Positions 33,331 through 42,171 of a DNA stretch of 64,000 nucleotides are shown here, in pieces. A program made the position numbers and the translations under genes. Under the pieces are notes generated by a model that saw nothing but the letters and a program-made list of their open reading frames with translations, ran no database searches and was not told the origin of the DNA. Each line of letters begins with the position of its first letter. Positions within the stretch are counted from its first letter, which is position 1. The DNA is from Streptomyces sp. 2114.4 (GTDB lineage: Bacteria > Actinomycetota > Actinomycetes > Streptomycetales > Streptomycetaceae). The DNA lies in NCBI RefSeq assembly GCF_900187385.1, contig NZ_FYEY01000001.1:5828001-5892000 (forward strand). The letters are read 5' to 3'.

Positions 33331-34465
33331 CCGCGGACGCCCCCGCCACGGGGGCAAGGGCACCCCTCGGCCCGGAAGGGGCGCCGACAGGCCCCGGCGC
33401 GGCCGCGGCGCCGACGCCCCGTACAGCGGCAGCGGCGCGTACGGCGACCCCCAGGAGACCGGTGGGAACGACGGCTCCGGGGCGGGCGGGGCCGCGAGCG
33501 GCAGGCGGGCGGGGCGGACCGGGACCGGTGGCCGGGCCGAGCGGCGGCGCATGGCACGGCGCATCAAACGCCGCAGACAACGCTCCTACCTCAAGGAAAT
33601 CCCCATCCTCGTCGGTGTGGCGCTGGCCATCGCCCTCGTCCTGAAGACCTTCCTCGTCCAGGCCTTCGTCATCCCGTCCGGCTCCATGGAGCAGACGATC
33701 AAGATCGGCGACCGGGTGCTGGTCGACAAGCTGACGCCGTGGTTCGGCTCCAAGCCGGCGCGCGGCGATGTGGTGGTCTTCAAGGACCCCGGAGGCTGGC
33801 TCAAGGGCGAACAGAACAAGCCCCCCGCCGACGGCGGCGCCTTCCAGCCGGTCAAGGACGCCATGACCTTCATCGGGCTGCTGCCGTCGGCCGACGAGCA
33901 GGACCTGATCAAGCGCGTCGTGGCGGTCGGCGGCGACACCGTCAAATGCTGCGACGAACAGGGCAAGGTCACGGTCAACGGCACCCCGCTGACCGAGCCG
34001 TACATCCATCCGGGCAACCCGCCCTCCACGCTGAAATTCACGGTGACCGTCCCCACCGGACGGATCTTCGTGATGGGCGACCACCGTTCCAACTCCGCGG
34101 ATTCGCGCTTCCACCTGGACGAGCCGTACCGTGGCACGGTCTCGGAGGATGGCGTCGTGGGCCGGGCGGTGGTGATCGGCTGGCCGTTCAGCCACTGGCG
34201 GCGCCTGGAAGAGCCGGACACCTTCACGACCGTGCACGACGCGCCGGGCGCCAAGGCGTCGGCGGCAGGCGCTCCGCATAGGCTGTCCCCCGACAGTTTG
34301 ACCGTACTCCCGACCCCTGCGGAACTCCCGCTCGTTATGGGAGTGGTGGGCCTGCGCCGGTTGACGGGCAGGCGAGTGCGTGGAGTGAGGAGCAGATGTG
34401 GGGGACTTGGCGGTCGGCGCGCGGTCCGGAACCGAAGAGCCCGAAGAGCCGGCAGGACGTGGTGA
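33323..34465 (+). CDS. sipX: Type I signal peptidase SipX
   Basis: Encodes 380 residues. A long Gly/Arg-rich cytoplasmic N-terminus (residues 1-90) precedes the membrane anchor (about 93-113). Catalytic Ser121 is in PSGSME and Lys197 in DLIKRVVAVGGD; MGDHRSNSADSR is box E. A C-terminal hydrophobic stretch (PLVMGVVGL) is followed by an Arg-rich tail. The gene starts within the end of sipW, and its last 68 bp overlap the sipY start in another frame. Confidence 0.92.
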   Translation: MGNRGRPRHGGKGTPRPGRGADRPRRGRGADAPYSGSGAYGDPQETGGNDGSGAGGAASGRRAGRTGTGGRAERRRMARRIKRRRQRSYLKEIPILVGVALAIALVLKTFLVQAFVIPSGSMEQTIKIGDRVLVDKLTPWFGSKPARGDVVVFKDPGGWLKGEQNKPPADGGAFQPVKDAMTFIGLLPSADEQDLIKRVVAVGGDTVKCCDEQGKVTVNGTPLTEPYIHPGNPPSTLKFTVTVPTGRIFVMGDHRSNSADSRFHLDEPYRGTVSEDGVVGRAVVIGWPFSHWRRLEEPDTFTTVHDAPGAKASAAGAPHRLSPDSLTVLPTPAELPLVMGVVGLRRLTGRRVRGVRSRCGGLGGRRAVRNRRARRAGRTW

Positions 34466-35378
34466 GCCCACGCGGCCGGCGGCGAGTTCCGTGCATCAGT
34501 CACCAGCTCGGTCAGGGGCGCAGGCCCAGAGTTCACCTTCGGCGGACTCGTCGGACAGGTCCGATACGTTGGACATGTCGGCGGGCAAGGAGGTGAGCGG
34601 TGGCATGAAGAAGGCCAAGAAGCCGCGTGCCTTCTGGAAGGAGCTGCCGATCCTCATCGGGATCGCGCTGCTCCTCGCGCTGCTGATCAAGACGTTCCTG
34701 GTGCAGGCGTTCTCGATCCCGTCCGATTCGATGCAGGACACCCTGCAGCGCGGGGACCGGGTCCTGGTCGACAAGCTGACGCCGTGGTTCGGCTCCAAGC
34801 CGCAGCGCGGCGAGGTCGTCGTCTTCCACGACCCGGGCGGCTGGCTGAACGAGACGCCGACTCCTGAGCCCAACCCCGTCCAGAAGGTCCTCAGCTTCAT
34901 CGGCCTGATGCCCTCGGCCGAGGAGAAGGACCTGATCAAGCGGGTGATCGCGGTCGGCGGTGACACCGTCGAGTGCCATGGCACCGGCCCCGTCAAGGTC
35001 AACGGCAAGGCGCTCGACGAAGCCTCCTACGTCTTCCCCGGGGCCACGCCCTGCGGCGACCGGGCGTTCGGTCCGATCCACGTCCCCAAGGGCCGGATCT
35101 GGGTGATGGGCGACCACCGCGACGACTCCCTCGACTCCCGCTACCACCAGAACCTCAAGGGCAACGGCACGGTCTCGGAGAACGAGGTCGTCGGCCGGGC
35201 GTTCACCATTGCCTGGCCCATCAACCGCTGGGCGACGCTGCCCGTGCCGGACACCTTCGATCAGCCCGGTATCAACAAGGCCATGGCGGCCACGCCGGCG
35301 GCCCTCGGCCTCGCCGGTGCCGTGCCGATCGTGATCTGGCGTCGCCGAAGGCTGACCGGAACACGTAACCCCAGGTAA
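34398..35378 (+). CDS. sipY: Type I signal peptidase SipY
   Basis: Encodes 326 residues. SipY is reported as the main signal peptidase in S. lividans. A Ser/Glu-rich N-terminus (1-70) is followed by the anchor (about 82-104), Ser111 in PSDSMQ and Lys181 in DLIKRVIAVGGD, with MGDHRDDSLDSR as box E. A C-terminal hydrophobic segment (AALGLAGAVPIVIW) ends in Arg-rich residues. The GTG at 34398 follows GAGGAGCAGAT and gives MGDLAVGARS; the ATG two bases earlier is in another frame. Confidence 0.92.
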   Translation: MGDLAVGARSGTEEPEEPAGRGEPTRPAASSVHQSPARSGAQAQSSPSADSSDRSDTLDMSAGKEVSGGMKKAKKPRAFWKELPILIGIALLLALLIKTFLVQAFSIPSDSMQDTLQRGDRVLVDKLTPWFGSKPQRGEVVVFHDPGGWLNETPTPEPNPVQKVLSFIGLMPSAEEKDLIKRVIAVGGDTVECHGTGPVKVNGKALDEASYVFPGATPCGDRAFGPIHVPKGRIWVMGDHRDDSLDSRYHQNLKGNGTVSENEVVGRAFTIAWPINRWATLPVPDTFDQPGINKAMAATPAALGLAGAVPIVIWRRRRLTGTRNPR

Positions 35379-35432
35379 GGTGCCGTCCCGGATCTTCGAC
35401 GCGGGCGCGGTCCGCGGGGTGGGAGCGCTGGG

Positions 35433-36161
35433 ATGAGCAGCAGTACGGAACGCAGGACTGACGGCCACGGCCGGACGACGGGCAGTGTGCTGTCCGGTCT
35501 GGCCGTGGCCCTCGGCTGTGTGCTGTTCCTGGGCGGCTTCGTATGGGCAGCGCTGATCTACCGCCCCTATACGGTGCCGACCGACTCGATGACACCGACG
35601 ATCGCGGTCGGGGCGCGGGTCCTGGCGGAGAAGGTCGACGGCTCCGAGATACGCCGCGGCGACATCGTCGTCTTCCAGGACTCCACCTGGGGCGACCTGC
35701 CGATGGTCAAGCGCGTCGTCGGCGTCGGCGGTGACAAGATCGCCTGCTGTACGAAGCAGGGCCGGCTGACCATCAACGGAACCCCCGTCGAGGAACCGTA
35801 TCTGCAGGGAAGCGGGCCCGCCTCACCCATCGGCTTCAAGGCAAAGGTCCCCACCGGCCAGCTCTTCCTGCTCGGTGACCACCGCAGCGATTCCCTGGAC
35901 TCCCGCGTCCACCTCACCGACGGCGACCACGGCTCCGTACCGCGCAGCGCCGTCAATGCCCGGGTCGACGCGCGCGCCTGGCCGCTCGGCAGCGTCGGCG
36001 TGATGCAGCGCCCGGCGGCCTTCTCCGCCTTGCCCGGCGGCACCTCGCAGCCCGGCCCGGTGCGGCCCATCACCCTCGCGGTGGTCGCCGGCGCGGTCCT
36101 CATCCTCGTCGGTGCGGCCTACGGGCCCCTGGCCCGGCGCAAGGCGCGCAAGGGTGCCTGA
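35433..36161 (+). CDS. sipZ: Type I signal peptidase SipZ
   Basis: Encodes 242 residues. The most compact of the four. N-terminal anchor about 18-42, Ser52 in PTDSMT and Lys93 in MVKRVVGVGGD; LGDHRSDSLDSR is box E. A second membrane segment lies at the C-terminus (ITLAVVAGAVLILVGAAY). The ATG at 35433 follows GGGAGCGCTGGG. It overlaps the Nudix gene start, so the cluster is probably transcribed onward. Confidence 0.92.
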   Translation: MSSSTERRTDGHGRTTGSVLSGLAVALGCVLFLGGFVWAALIYRPYTVPTDSMTPTIAVGARVLAEKVDGSEIRRGDIVVFQDSTWGDLPMVKRVVGVGGDKIACCTKQGRLTINGTPVEEPYLQGSGPASPIGFKAKVPTGQLFLLGDHRSDSLDSRVHLTDGDHGSVPRSAVNARVDARAWPLGSVGVMQRPAAFSALPGGTSQPGPVRPITLAVVAGAVLILVGAAYGPLARRKARKGA

Positions 36162-36714
36162 GGGACCACGACGGGGCGTGGAGGGACCGGCCGCGGCCCA
36201 GGGGACGGCGGCCGGTGAGACACCGGGCGCGCCCCCGGTGCGCCAGGTCTCCCGCATCGTGCTGCTCGACCCCGACGACCGGATCCTGCTGCTCCACGGC
36301 TTCGAACCGGCCCGCCCCGCCGAGAAGTGGTGGTTCACCCCCGGTGGCGGCCTGGAAGGCACGGAGACCCGTGAAGAGGCGGCCCGCCGCGAGCTCGCCG
36401 AGGAGACCGGCATCACCGACGCCGTTCTCGGCCCCGTCCTGTGGAAGCGCCGCTGTGCCTTCCCGTTCGACGGGCGGCGCTGGGAGCAGGACGAGTGGTA
36501 TTACCTGGGAAGGACCGATCGGACTGCCACCGACACCGGCGGGCAGACTGACCTGGAACGACGCAGCGTCTCGGGACTGAGGTGGTGGACTTCGGAGGAA
36601 CTGTCCGCCTCGCATGAGACGGTGTATCCAACCAGACTCGCCGAGCTGCTGCGCACGCTGCTCGACGAAGGGCCCCCCGAGGCGCCGGTGCTCCTGGAGA
36701 CCGAGCGGGTCTGA
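36154..36714 (+). CDS. Nudix hydrolase
   Basis: A 186-residue protein with the Nudix box in GGGLEGTETREEAARRELAE followed by ETGI (about residues 65-88), including the metal-binding REL..EE core. It hydrolyses a nucleoside diphosphate derivative; the substrate is unknown. The GTG at 36154 overlaps the sipZ stop by eight bases and has AAGG just upstream. The first 28 residues are low-complexity. Located between sipZ and the DUF2469 gene, as I recall from related genomes. Confidence 0.88.
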   Translation: MPEGPRRGVEGPAAAQGTAAGETPGAPPVRQVSRIVLLDPDDRILLLHGFEPARPAEKWWFTPGGGLEGTETREEAARRELAEETGITDAVLGPVLWKRRCAFPFDGRRWEQDEWYYLGRTDRTATDTGGQTDLERRSVSGLRWWTSEELSASHETVYPTRLAELLRTLLDEGPPEAPVLLETERV

Positions 36715-36752
36715 CGCACAATGGGGGGACGCACGGCTGAAGGGGATCTGCC

Positions 36753-37061
36753 ATGAGCGCCGAGGACCTCGAGAAGTACGAGACCGAGATGGAGCTGAAG
36801 CTCTACCGGGAGTACCGCGACGTCGTCGGGCTGTTCAAATATGTGATCGAGACCGAGCGGCGTTTCTACCTCACCAATGATTACGAGATGCAGGTGCATT
36901 CGGTTCAGGGAGAGGTGTTCTTCGAGGTGTCGATGGCCGACGCCTGGGTCTGGGACATGTACCGCCCGGCCCGCTTCGTCAAGCAGGTGCGCGTCCTCAC
37001 ATTCAAGGACGTGAACATCGAAGAGCTCAACAAGAGCGACCTGGACCTTCCGGGGAGCTGA
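36753..37061 (+). CDS. DUF2469 family protein
   Basis: A 102-residue actinobacterial signature protein starting MSAEDLEKYETEMELKLYRE. It is strongly conserved in actinomycetes, rich in aromatic residues, and of unknown function. AAGGGGAT precedes the ATG. Its usual location between sip/rnhB and yraN genes is kept here. Confidence 0.9.
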   Translation: MSAEDLEKYETEMELKLYREYRDVVGLFKYVIETERRFYLTNDYEMQVHSVQGEVFFEVSMADAWVWDMYRPARFVKQVRVLTFKDVNIEELNKSDLDLPGS

Positions 37062-37130
37062 GGCGGCCGGAAGCGGCGGAGGGAGCGGGTCCCGGGCGCG
37101 CCCCGGACCCGCCCGGCGCCACCCGGACGG

Positions 37131-37158
37131 GTGAGCAGGTTATCCACAACCGGCTCAC
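37131..37158 (+). repeat. Hairpin containing a DnaA-box-like TTATCCACA
   Basis: GTGAGC-a-GGTT (37131-37141) pairs with AACC-g-GCTCAC (37148-37158): 10 of 11 pairs and a six-base loop. TTATCCACA (37140-37148), identical to the E. coli DnaA box, runs through the loop. It lies between DUF2469 and yraN, 64-91 bp before yraN. It may be a terminator or a DnaA site. Confidence 0.5.
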
Positions 37159-37221
37159 TGTCCACCAAGATCCAACAGATCGGGGCGGGAGCGTCACAGT
37201 CGGTGCCGGAGGTGGTACCGA

Positions 37222-37881
37222 ATGAACGCCATGCAGGCCGGCCGCAGGGCCGAGGACGACGCACGGACCGCGGAGCCCGCGCGGAGCGCACACGCAGAAG
37301 CACCGCCCACGCAACACAAGCCACCCGCGAGCAGGCAGTCGGCCACCGAACCGCCCGCTCCCGGGCCACCGGTCGCCGAACGGGCAGCAGCCATGCCACC
37401 GGCGGCCGAACGGGGAGTCGCCACGCCGCCGGCGGCCGACCGGGGAGCCGCCACGCCGCCGGCGCCCGGTCCGGGGACGGCCACCTCGACGAAGCCCGGC
37501 CCGACGGCGGCCAAGCCGGCCGACACCCGGCGGCGCGCCCTCGGCCGCTACGGCGAGGACCTGGCCGCCCGGCGGCTCGTCGAAGCCGGCATGCGCATCC
37601 TGGACCGCAACTGGCGCTGCCGCGACGGAGAGATCGACATCGTGGCCGCCGACGGCGACGCCCTGGTGGTCTGCGAGGTCAAGACCCGCCGTGCCGGCTG
37701 GTACGAACACCCCATGGCGGCCGTACGCCCCGAGAAGACCGCCCGCCTGCGGCTGCTGGCGGAACGCTGGCTGGAGCGGCACGGCGGCCCGCCACCCGGA
37801 GGCGTACGCATCGATGTGATCGGCGTCCTCCTGCCGGCCCGCGGTGCCCCGGTCGTCCAGCACGCCCGTGGGGTGGTCTGA
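37222..37881 (+). CDS. YraN/UPF0102 endonuclease-fold protein with long N-terminal extension
   Basis: Encodes 219 residues. The conserved YraN domain begins near residue 104 (LGRYGEDLAARRLVEAG) and has the restriction-endonuclease-like EIDIVAADGD...EVKTR core and RIDVIGV. Usual YraN proteins have about 120 residues. Here about 100 extra N-terminal residues are Ala/Pro/Arg-rich and include three 10-residue repeats (nt 37390-37479). The start is supported by a strong GGAGGTGG before the ATG at 37222. The stop overlaps the yifB ATG by one base. YraN is often near dprA and yifB and may act in DNA processing. Confidence 0.88.
   Translation: MNAMQAGRRAEDDARTAEPARSAHAEAPPTQHKPPASRQSATEPPAPGPPVAERAAAMPPAAERGVATPPAADRGAATPPAPGPGTATSTKPGPTAAKPADTRRRALGRYGEDLAARRLVEAGMRILDRNWRCRDGEIDIVAADGDALVVCEVKTRRAGWYEHPMAAVRPEKTARLRLLAERWLERHGGPPPGGVRIDVIGVLLPARGAPVVQHARGVV
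37390..37479 (+). repeat. Three 30-bp tandem repeats inside yraN
   Basis: Units at 37390-37419, 37420-37449 and 37450-37479 share a common GCCACGCCGCCGGCG-type core and encode a repeated Ala-Thr-Pro-Pro-Ala pattern. They are in frame (10 codons each), so copy number could change the extension length without breaking the gene. Confidence 0.8.
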
Positions 37882-39548
37882 TGGGATTCGCCCGGACCTG
37901 CTCCGTCGCGCTGGTGGGCGTGGAAGGGGTCGTCGTCGAGGTCCAGGCCGACCTGGAACCCGGCGTCGCGGCCTTCACCCTCGTCGGCCTGCCCGACAAG
38001 AGCCTCATCGAGTCCCGCGAGCGAGTGCGGGCGGCGGTCGTGAACTCCGGCACCGAATGGCCGCAGAAGAAGCTCACCGTCGGCCTCAGCCCGGCCTCCG
38101 TACCCAAAGGCGGCAGCGGCTTCGACCTGGCAGTGGCCTGCGCGGTCCTCGGCGCCGCCGAACGCCTCGACCCCCGCGAACTCACCGACCTGATGATGAT
38201 CGGCGAACTGGGCCTCGACGGCCGGGTCCGGCCCGTACGCGGAGTGCTGCCCGCCGTATTGGCAGCCGCCGACGCCGGATACCGTCAGGTCGTCGTCCCG
38301 GAACAGACCGCGGCCGAGGCCTCGCTGGTCCCCGGCATCTCCGTCCTCGGCGTCCGCAGCCTGCGCCAGCTCATCGCCGTCCTCGCCGACGAACCGGTAC
38401 CCGACGAGGAGGACCCCCGCGACGAAGGCCGCCCCGACCCGCTGCTCGCCGGGCTGGTGATGCCCGGCACCGGCGTCGGCGCGGGCCTGCCGGCCGGCGA
38501 CCACGCACCCGATCTCGCGGACGTCGCCGGCCAGCACAGCGCCCGCCGTGCCCTGGAAGTGGCCGCCGCCGGCCGCCACCACATCTTCTTCAAAGGCCCG
38601 CCCGGCGCCGGGAAAACCATGCTCGCCGAACGCCTCCCCGGGCTGCTGCCAGAACTGTCCCCCAAGGAATCCCTGGAGGTCACCGCCGTCCACTCGGTGG
38701 CCGGCACCCTCCCGCCGGGACAGCCGCTCCTCCACCGGCCGCCCTACTGCGCCCCGCACCACTCCGCGACGATGGCCTCCCTCGTGGGCGGCGGCACCGG
38801 ACTGCCGCGCCCCGGAGCCGTATCCCTGGCCCATCACGGCGTGCTGTTCGTGGACGAGGCCGCCGAATGCAGCCCACGCGTCCTGGACGCGCTGCGCCAG
38901 CCACTGGAATCCGGCCACGTCGTCGTCGCCCGAGCGGCAGGCATGATGCGCATGCCCGCGCGCTTCCTCCTCGCGCTGGCCGCCAACCCCTGCCCGTGCG
39001 GACGGCACGGCACCCCCGGAGGCGGCTGCGAATGCCGGCCGTCATCCATCCGCCGCTACCGAGCCAGGCTCTCCGGGCCCCTGATGGACCGGGTGGACCT
39101 CCGGATCGCCGTTCAACCGGTCGCCCGCTCCGAACTGGTCGCCCTCGGACACGGTGCCGAGCCCACCGCGACCGTGGCCGAACGCGTCCGAGTCGCCCGC
39201 GAGCGCGCCGCGGCCCGTCTCGCCGGCACTCCGTGGCGGACCAACAGCGAGGTACCAGGCCATGAACTGCGCACCCGCTGGCAGGTCGGACCGGGCGCCC
39301 TGGCCCCGGCCGAACGTGACCTCGAATGCGGTCTGCTCACGGCCCGCGGTCTTGACCGAGTCCTCCGCGTCGCCTGGACCGCCGCCGACCTGTCCGGCCG
39401 CGACCGCCCTACCGGCGAAGACGTCAACTGGGCCCTGGAACTCCGCACGGGGGTACGCCGCGGCGCGCCGACAGCGGCGAGCGGGCGCGGGGGCAAGCGC
39501 ACGACCACGACGACCGCCGCGCAGCCGCAGGACAGGTGTGAGCGATGA
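37881..39548 (+). CDS. YifB/ComM-type Mg-chelatase-like AAA+ protein
   Basis: Encodes 555 residues. The N-terminal Lon-like domain contains GLPDKSLIESRERVRAAV and PADLAV-type elements. The AAA+ Walker A is GPPGAGKTM (about residues 240-248) and Walker B VLFVDEAAE. The HHSATMASLVGGG and NPCPCG motifs are diagnostic. ComM homologues promote branch migration during natural transformation in some bacteria; the Streptomyces role is unknown. It starts within the yraN stop and overlaps dprA by four bases. Confidence 0.93.
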   Translation: MGFARTCSVALVGVEGVVVEVQADLEPGVAAFTLVGLPDKSLIESRERVRAAVVNSGTEWPQKKLTVGLSPASVPKGGSGFDLAVACAVLGAAERLDPRELTDLMMIGELGLDGRVRPVRGVLPAVLAAADAGYRQVVVPEQTAAEASLVPGISVLGVRSLRQLIAVLADEPVPDEEDPRDEGRPDPLLAGLVMPGTGVGAGLPAGDHAPDLADVAGQHSARRALEVAAAGRHHIFFKGPPGAGKTMLAERLPGLLPELSPKESLEVTAVHSVAGTLPPGQPLLHRPPYCAPHHSATMASLVGGGTGLPRPGAVSLAHHGVLFVDEAAECSPRVLDALRQPLESGHVVVARAAGMMRMPARFLLALAANPCPCGRHGTPGGGCECRPSSIRRYRARLSGPLMDRVDLRIAVQPVARSELVALGHGAEPTATVAERVRVARERAAARLAGTPWRTNSEVPGHELRTRWQVGPGALAPAERDLECGLLTARGLDRVLRVAWTAADLSGRDRPTGEDVNWALELRTGVRRGAPTAASGRGGKRTTTTTAAQPQDRCER

Positions 39549-40888
39549 CCAGCACCGACGCATGGGGCTTCGCCACCGGCGAACCCGTCACGACCCCACC
39601 GGGCCGGAGCCAGGTGCCCGCGCCGACCGCTGAGCCGGGCCCCGCTCCGGCCGCCGAGCCGGACCCCGCCCCGCACACGACGACCGAGCCGCCTCCTGCA
39701 CGTCCGGTGGCCGCCGGCCGGCGCTCCGCCCGCCGCGAGGGAAACGAACCGCAGCGCACCGCCCGCGCAGCCCTCACCCGCATCCTCGAACCGGGCGACG
39801 AAACCGCCGGCCGCTGGTTGCGCGAGATGGGCCCGGTGGCCCTCTGGCACGCCCTCGCCGACGACGCTGCGGACCCGCCCACGGGCACCACCCCGGCCAA
39901 GATCGCGGGCCTGCGGTTACGCGCCGCCCGGGCCCGCCCCACCGCGGACCTCGATGCCATCACCGCGCTCGGCGGCCGGTTCCTCTGCCCCGGGGACGAC
40001 GAATGGCCCGGCCAGCTCGACGACCTCGGAGACGCCCGCCCCATCGGCCTATGGGTGCGCGGGGCGGCCAACCTCAGGCTGTGGGCGCTGCGCTCCGTCG
40101 CCGTCGTCGGCGCCCGGGCCTGTACCGACTACGGCGCGCACCTCGCCACCACACTCAGCGCCGGACTCGCCGACCGCGGCTGGACCGTGGTCTCCGGAGC
40201 CGCATACGGGGTCGACGGCGCGGTTCACCGCGGCGCGCTGGCCGCGGACGGCGCGACCATCGCCGTCATGGCCTGCGGTGTCGACCACGCCTACCCCCGG
40301 GGCCACACCGAGTTGATCGGCCGGATCGCCGAACAGGGCTTGGTGGTGGCCGAGTTACCGCCCGGCGACCACCCCACCCGCAGTCGCTTCATCCAGCGCA
40401 ACCGCGTCATCGCCGCACTCACCAGAGGCACCGTCGTCGTGGAGGCCGAGCTGCGCAGCGGCTCACTGGTCACCGCCCGGCAAGCGCTGGCCCTCGGCCG
40501 CTTCACGATGGGCGTGCCGGGCCCGGTCACCAGCAGTCTGTCCGCCGGGGTGCACCAACTCCTGCGCGGCGAGGCCACGGTGGTCACGGGCGCCGACGAG
40601 GTCATCGAACTCGTCGGCAGCATCGGCGACCTCGCTCCCGAGCAACAGGGCCCGACCCGCATCCGCGACCTCCTCGATCCCGTAGCGGCCCGCGTACTGG
40701 AGGCGCTGCCCGCGCGCGGCGGCACGGACACCGGCCGTCTGGCGGAGGAAGCCGCCACGCCCCGAGAGGTCACGCAGCGCAAACTCTTCGAGCTGTTGTC
40801 CCTCGGATTCGTGCAAAGGTGCGGTGATCGCTGGGCGTTGGCGCGACGCGCCGAGAGGACTGAGGGTTCCCGGCGAGGCGGTACTTGA
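39545..40888 (+). CDS. dprA: DNA processing protein DprA
   Basis: Encodes 447 residues. The Rossmann-fold core has VAVVGARACTDYGAH, VVSGAAYGVDGAVHRGAL, and VEAELRSGSLVTARQALALGR, which are DprA hallmarks. A disordered N-terminus (about 1-65) and a C-terminal winged-helix (LEALPARGGTDTGRLAEEAA) flank it. DprA loads RecA on single-stranded DNA. It overlaps yifB (ATGA). In non-competent actinomycetes its role is unclear. Confidence 0.94.
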   Translation: MTSTDAWGFATGEPVTTPPGRSQVPAPTAEPGPAPAAEPDPAPHTTTEPPPARPVAAGRRSARREGNEPQRTARAALTRILEPGDETAGRWLREMGPVALWHALADDAADPPTGTTPAKIAGLRLRAARARPTADLDAITALGGRFLCPGDDEWPGQLDDLGDARPIGLWVRGAANLRLWALRSVAVVGARACTDYGAHLATTLSAGLADRGWTVVSGAAYGVDGAVHRGALAADGATIAVMACGVDHAYPRGHTELIGRIAEQGLVVAELPPGDHPTRSRFIQRNRVIAALTRGTVVVEAELRSGSLVTARQALALGRFTMGVPGPVTSSLSAGVHQLLRGEATVVTGADEVIELVGSIGDLAPEQQGPTRIRDLLDPVAARVLEALPARGGTDTGRLAEEAATPREVTQRKLFELLSLGFVQRCGDRWALARRAERTEGSRRGGT

Positions 40889-41249
40889 CCTGGGGCGAAC
40901 GGGTGAAAGGGTGAGGGGAATGACCGCAGAATCCAGGTTTGCCGTGCTTCGGGGCGCGGGTCCGATCCATGGGGAGACGGCGATGTGGCGCAGGGGATGG
41001 ACGGGGTCCCGTACACCGTGTCACCACGTCCGCCCGCACGGCCCTCCGGAGGTCCGCGTCCGGCCCCCTGTCCGGGTGTCGCCACGCCGTACGAGGTAAC
41101 CCTGAGGTGCGGGCAGCGGAACGTATCTGCGCACGCCCGAACCTGCCGCCCTCGCGCACCGCGACGCTTCGGTCACGCTACGCTCACAGGCAATTCAACC
41201 CTCATACATCCATCCACCCGCGTCTCGGCAGAACGGCTCAAGGCGACGA
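40889..41249. other. 361-bp intergenic region upstream of whiG
   Basis: No gene is supported. The A/T-richer stretch 41165-41230 contains TACGCT at about 41177 as a possible -10 element and probably holds the whiG promoter. Confidence 0.35.
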
Positions 41250-42086
41250 ATGCCCCAGCACACCTCCGGGTCTGATCGTGCGGCTGTACCACCCGCCGCG
41301 CGCGGCAGCGTGCGCCCCGCCCCGCCCACCTCGCTCGACGAGCTGTGGCGCTCCTACAAGGCATCGGGCGACGGACGGCTGCGAGAGCAGCTGATCCTTC
41401 ACTATTCGCCGCTGGTCAAGTACGTCGCCGGCCGCGTCAGCGTCGGCCTGCCCCCCAACGTCGAGCAGGCCGACTTCGTCTCCTCCGGAGTCTTCGGACT
41501 AATCGACGCCATCGAGAAGTTCGAACCCGAACGCGCCATCAAGTTCGAGACCTACGCCATCACCCGCATCCGCGGCGCAATGATCGACGAGCTGCGTGCT
41601 CTGGACTGGATTCCGCGCTCCGTGCGGCAGAAAGCCCGTGCCGTCGAACGGGCCTACGCCACCCTCGAAGCGCAACTGCGCCGCACCCCGTCCGAGGCGG
41701 AGGTCGCCGAGGAGATGGGCATTGCGCTGGAGGAACTCCACGGTGTGTTCAGCCAGCTGTCCCTGGCGAACGTCGTCGCCCTGGAAGAACTCCTGCACGT
41801 CGGCGGCGAAGGGGGCGAACGGCTGAGCCTGATGGACACCCTGGAGGACACGGCCGCCGAGAACCCCGTCGAGATCGCCGAGGACCGCGAGCTGCGGCGG
41901 CTGCTCGCGCGCGCCATCAACACGCTCCCCGAGCGCGAGAAGACCGTGGTCACGCTCTACTACTACGAAGGGCTCACGCTCGCCGAGATCGGCAACGTCC
42001 TCGGCGTCACGGAGAGCAGGGTCAGCCAGATCCACACCAAGTCCGTACTCCAGCTCAGAGCGAAGCTCGCTGACGTCGGACGCTGA
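41250..42086 (+). CDS. whiG: Sporulation RNA polymerase sigma factor WhiG
   Basis: Encodes 278 residues. FliA/WhiG-family sigma factor that switches aerial hyphae into sporulation. Region 2 includes LVKYVAGRVSVGLPPNVE and FGLIDAIEKFEPERAIKFETYA; region 4 ends LAEIGNVLGVTESRVSQIHTK. The protein is full length. Its activity in S. coelicolor is restrained by the anti-sigma factor RsiG with c-di-GMP; no rsiG lies nearby. The ATG at 41250 has AAGG upstream. A TetR gene follows on the same strand. Confidence 0.96.
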   Translation: MPQHTSGSDRAAVPPAARGSVRPAPPTSLDELWRSYKASGDGRLREQLILHYSPLVKYVAGRVSVGLPPNVEQADFVSSGVFGLIDAIEKFEPERAIKFETYAITRIRGAMIDELRALDWIPRSVRQKARAVERAYATLEAQLRRTPSEAEVAEEMGIALEELHGVFSQLSLANVVALEELLHVGGEGGERLSLMDTLEDTAAENPVEIAEDRELRRLLARAINTLPEREKTVVTLYYYEGLTLAEIGNVLGVTESRVSQIHTKSVLQLRAKLADVGR

Positions 42087-42171
42087 GTCACCCTCCGGGC
42101 GCCCGGGTTTTCCGCGCGCCGTGTCGCCATGCGGAGTGCCACGCGGGGCATGCCATCCGTAGAGTGGTGAC

